Source: a bacterium (GTDB lineage: Bacteria; Latescibacterota; Latescibacteria; Latescibacterales; Latescibacteraceae). Taken from it: a stretch of DNA of 5,182 nt. Location of the stretch: assembly GCA_021372535.1 (NCBI GenBank), contig JAJFUH010000169.1, forward strand, positions 1 through 5,182. Reading direction: 5' to 3'. The notes under the pieces were generated by a model. That model made no database searches. It saw nothing but the letters and a program-made list of their open reading frames with translations, and was not told the DNA's origin. Of this stretch, positions 5,180-5,182 are shown one piece after another (position 1 is the stretch's first letter; every line of letters starts with the position of its first letter). The translations under genes were made by a program, and so were the position numbers.

Positions 5180-5182
5180 GCG

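Noticed and set aside
4898-5182. Integron attC sites or a CRISPR array
   Set aside because: There are no GTTRRRY/RYYYAAC core pairs, no integrase gene, and only two units with unequal, long spacers, unlike CRISPR repeats.

Overview
The window comes from a bacterial chromosome. It carries three complete housekeeping-type genes and the 3' part of a fourth, separated by unusually long intergenic stretches rich in repeats. Coding regions have moderate GC, with strong Shine-Dalgarno (SD) sites (AGGAGG, GGAGG) and E. coli-like promoter hexamers. The region upstream of trpS and the HU-family gene is very AT-rich. Mosaic intergenic repeats of the kind seen here (tandem 'aaatccgcg' words, 'attgtagggg' hairpins) suggest an uncultivated environmental lineage with many dispersed repeats. 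No marker gene fixes the phylum, so I do not name one.

Layout. 2-913 (+): C-terminal part of an ABC-F family ATPase, cut by the left edge. 914-1815: about 900 bases with no gene, built from repeats, including an 80-bp direct repeat and several hairpins, and ending in the trpS terminator. 1816-2790 (-): trpS, tryptophanyl-tRNA synthetase. 2791-3252: divergent AT-rich regulatory region with promoters for trpS (-) and the HU gene (+), and a long HU leader with a small hairpin. 3253-3558 (+): HU/IHF-family nucleoid protein. About 3584-3624: terminator shared by two convergent genes. 3645-4772 (-): aroC, chorismate synthase. 4773-5182: aroC upstream region, with a strong hairpin and two copies of a structured repeat whose 67-bp cores differ at one base.

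The genes do not form an operon. ABC-F converges on trpS, trpS diverges from the HU gene, and the HU gene converges on aroC, so each seems to be its own transcription unit. AroC makes chorismate, the precursor of tryptophan, and TrpS charges tryptophan onto tRNA, but nothing seen here links their regulation.

The points most worth a second look are two departures from usual chorismate synthase active-site signatures (GESYG for GESHG, RRD for RHD), the duplicated structured element upstream of aroC, and the repeat mosaic in the 914-1815 gap. I found no clear sign of a new multi-gene system.
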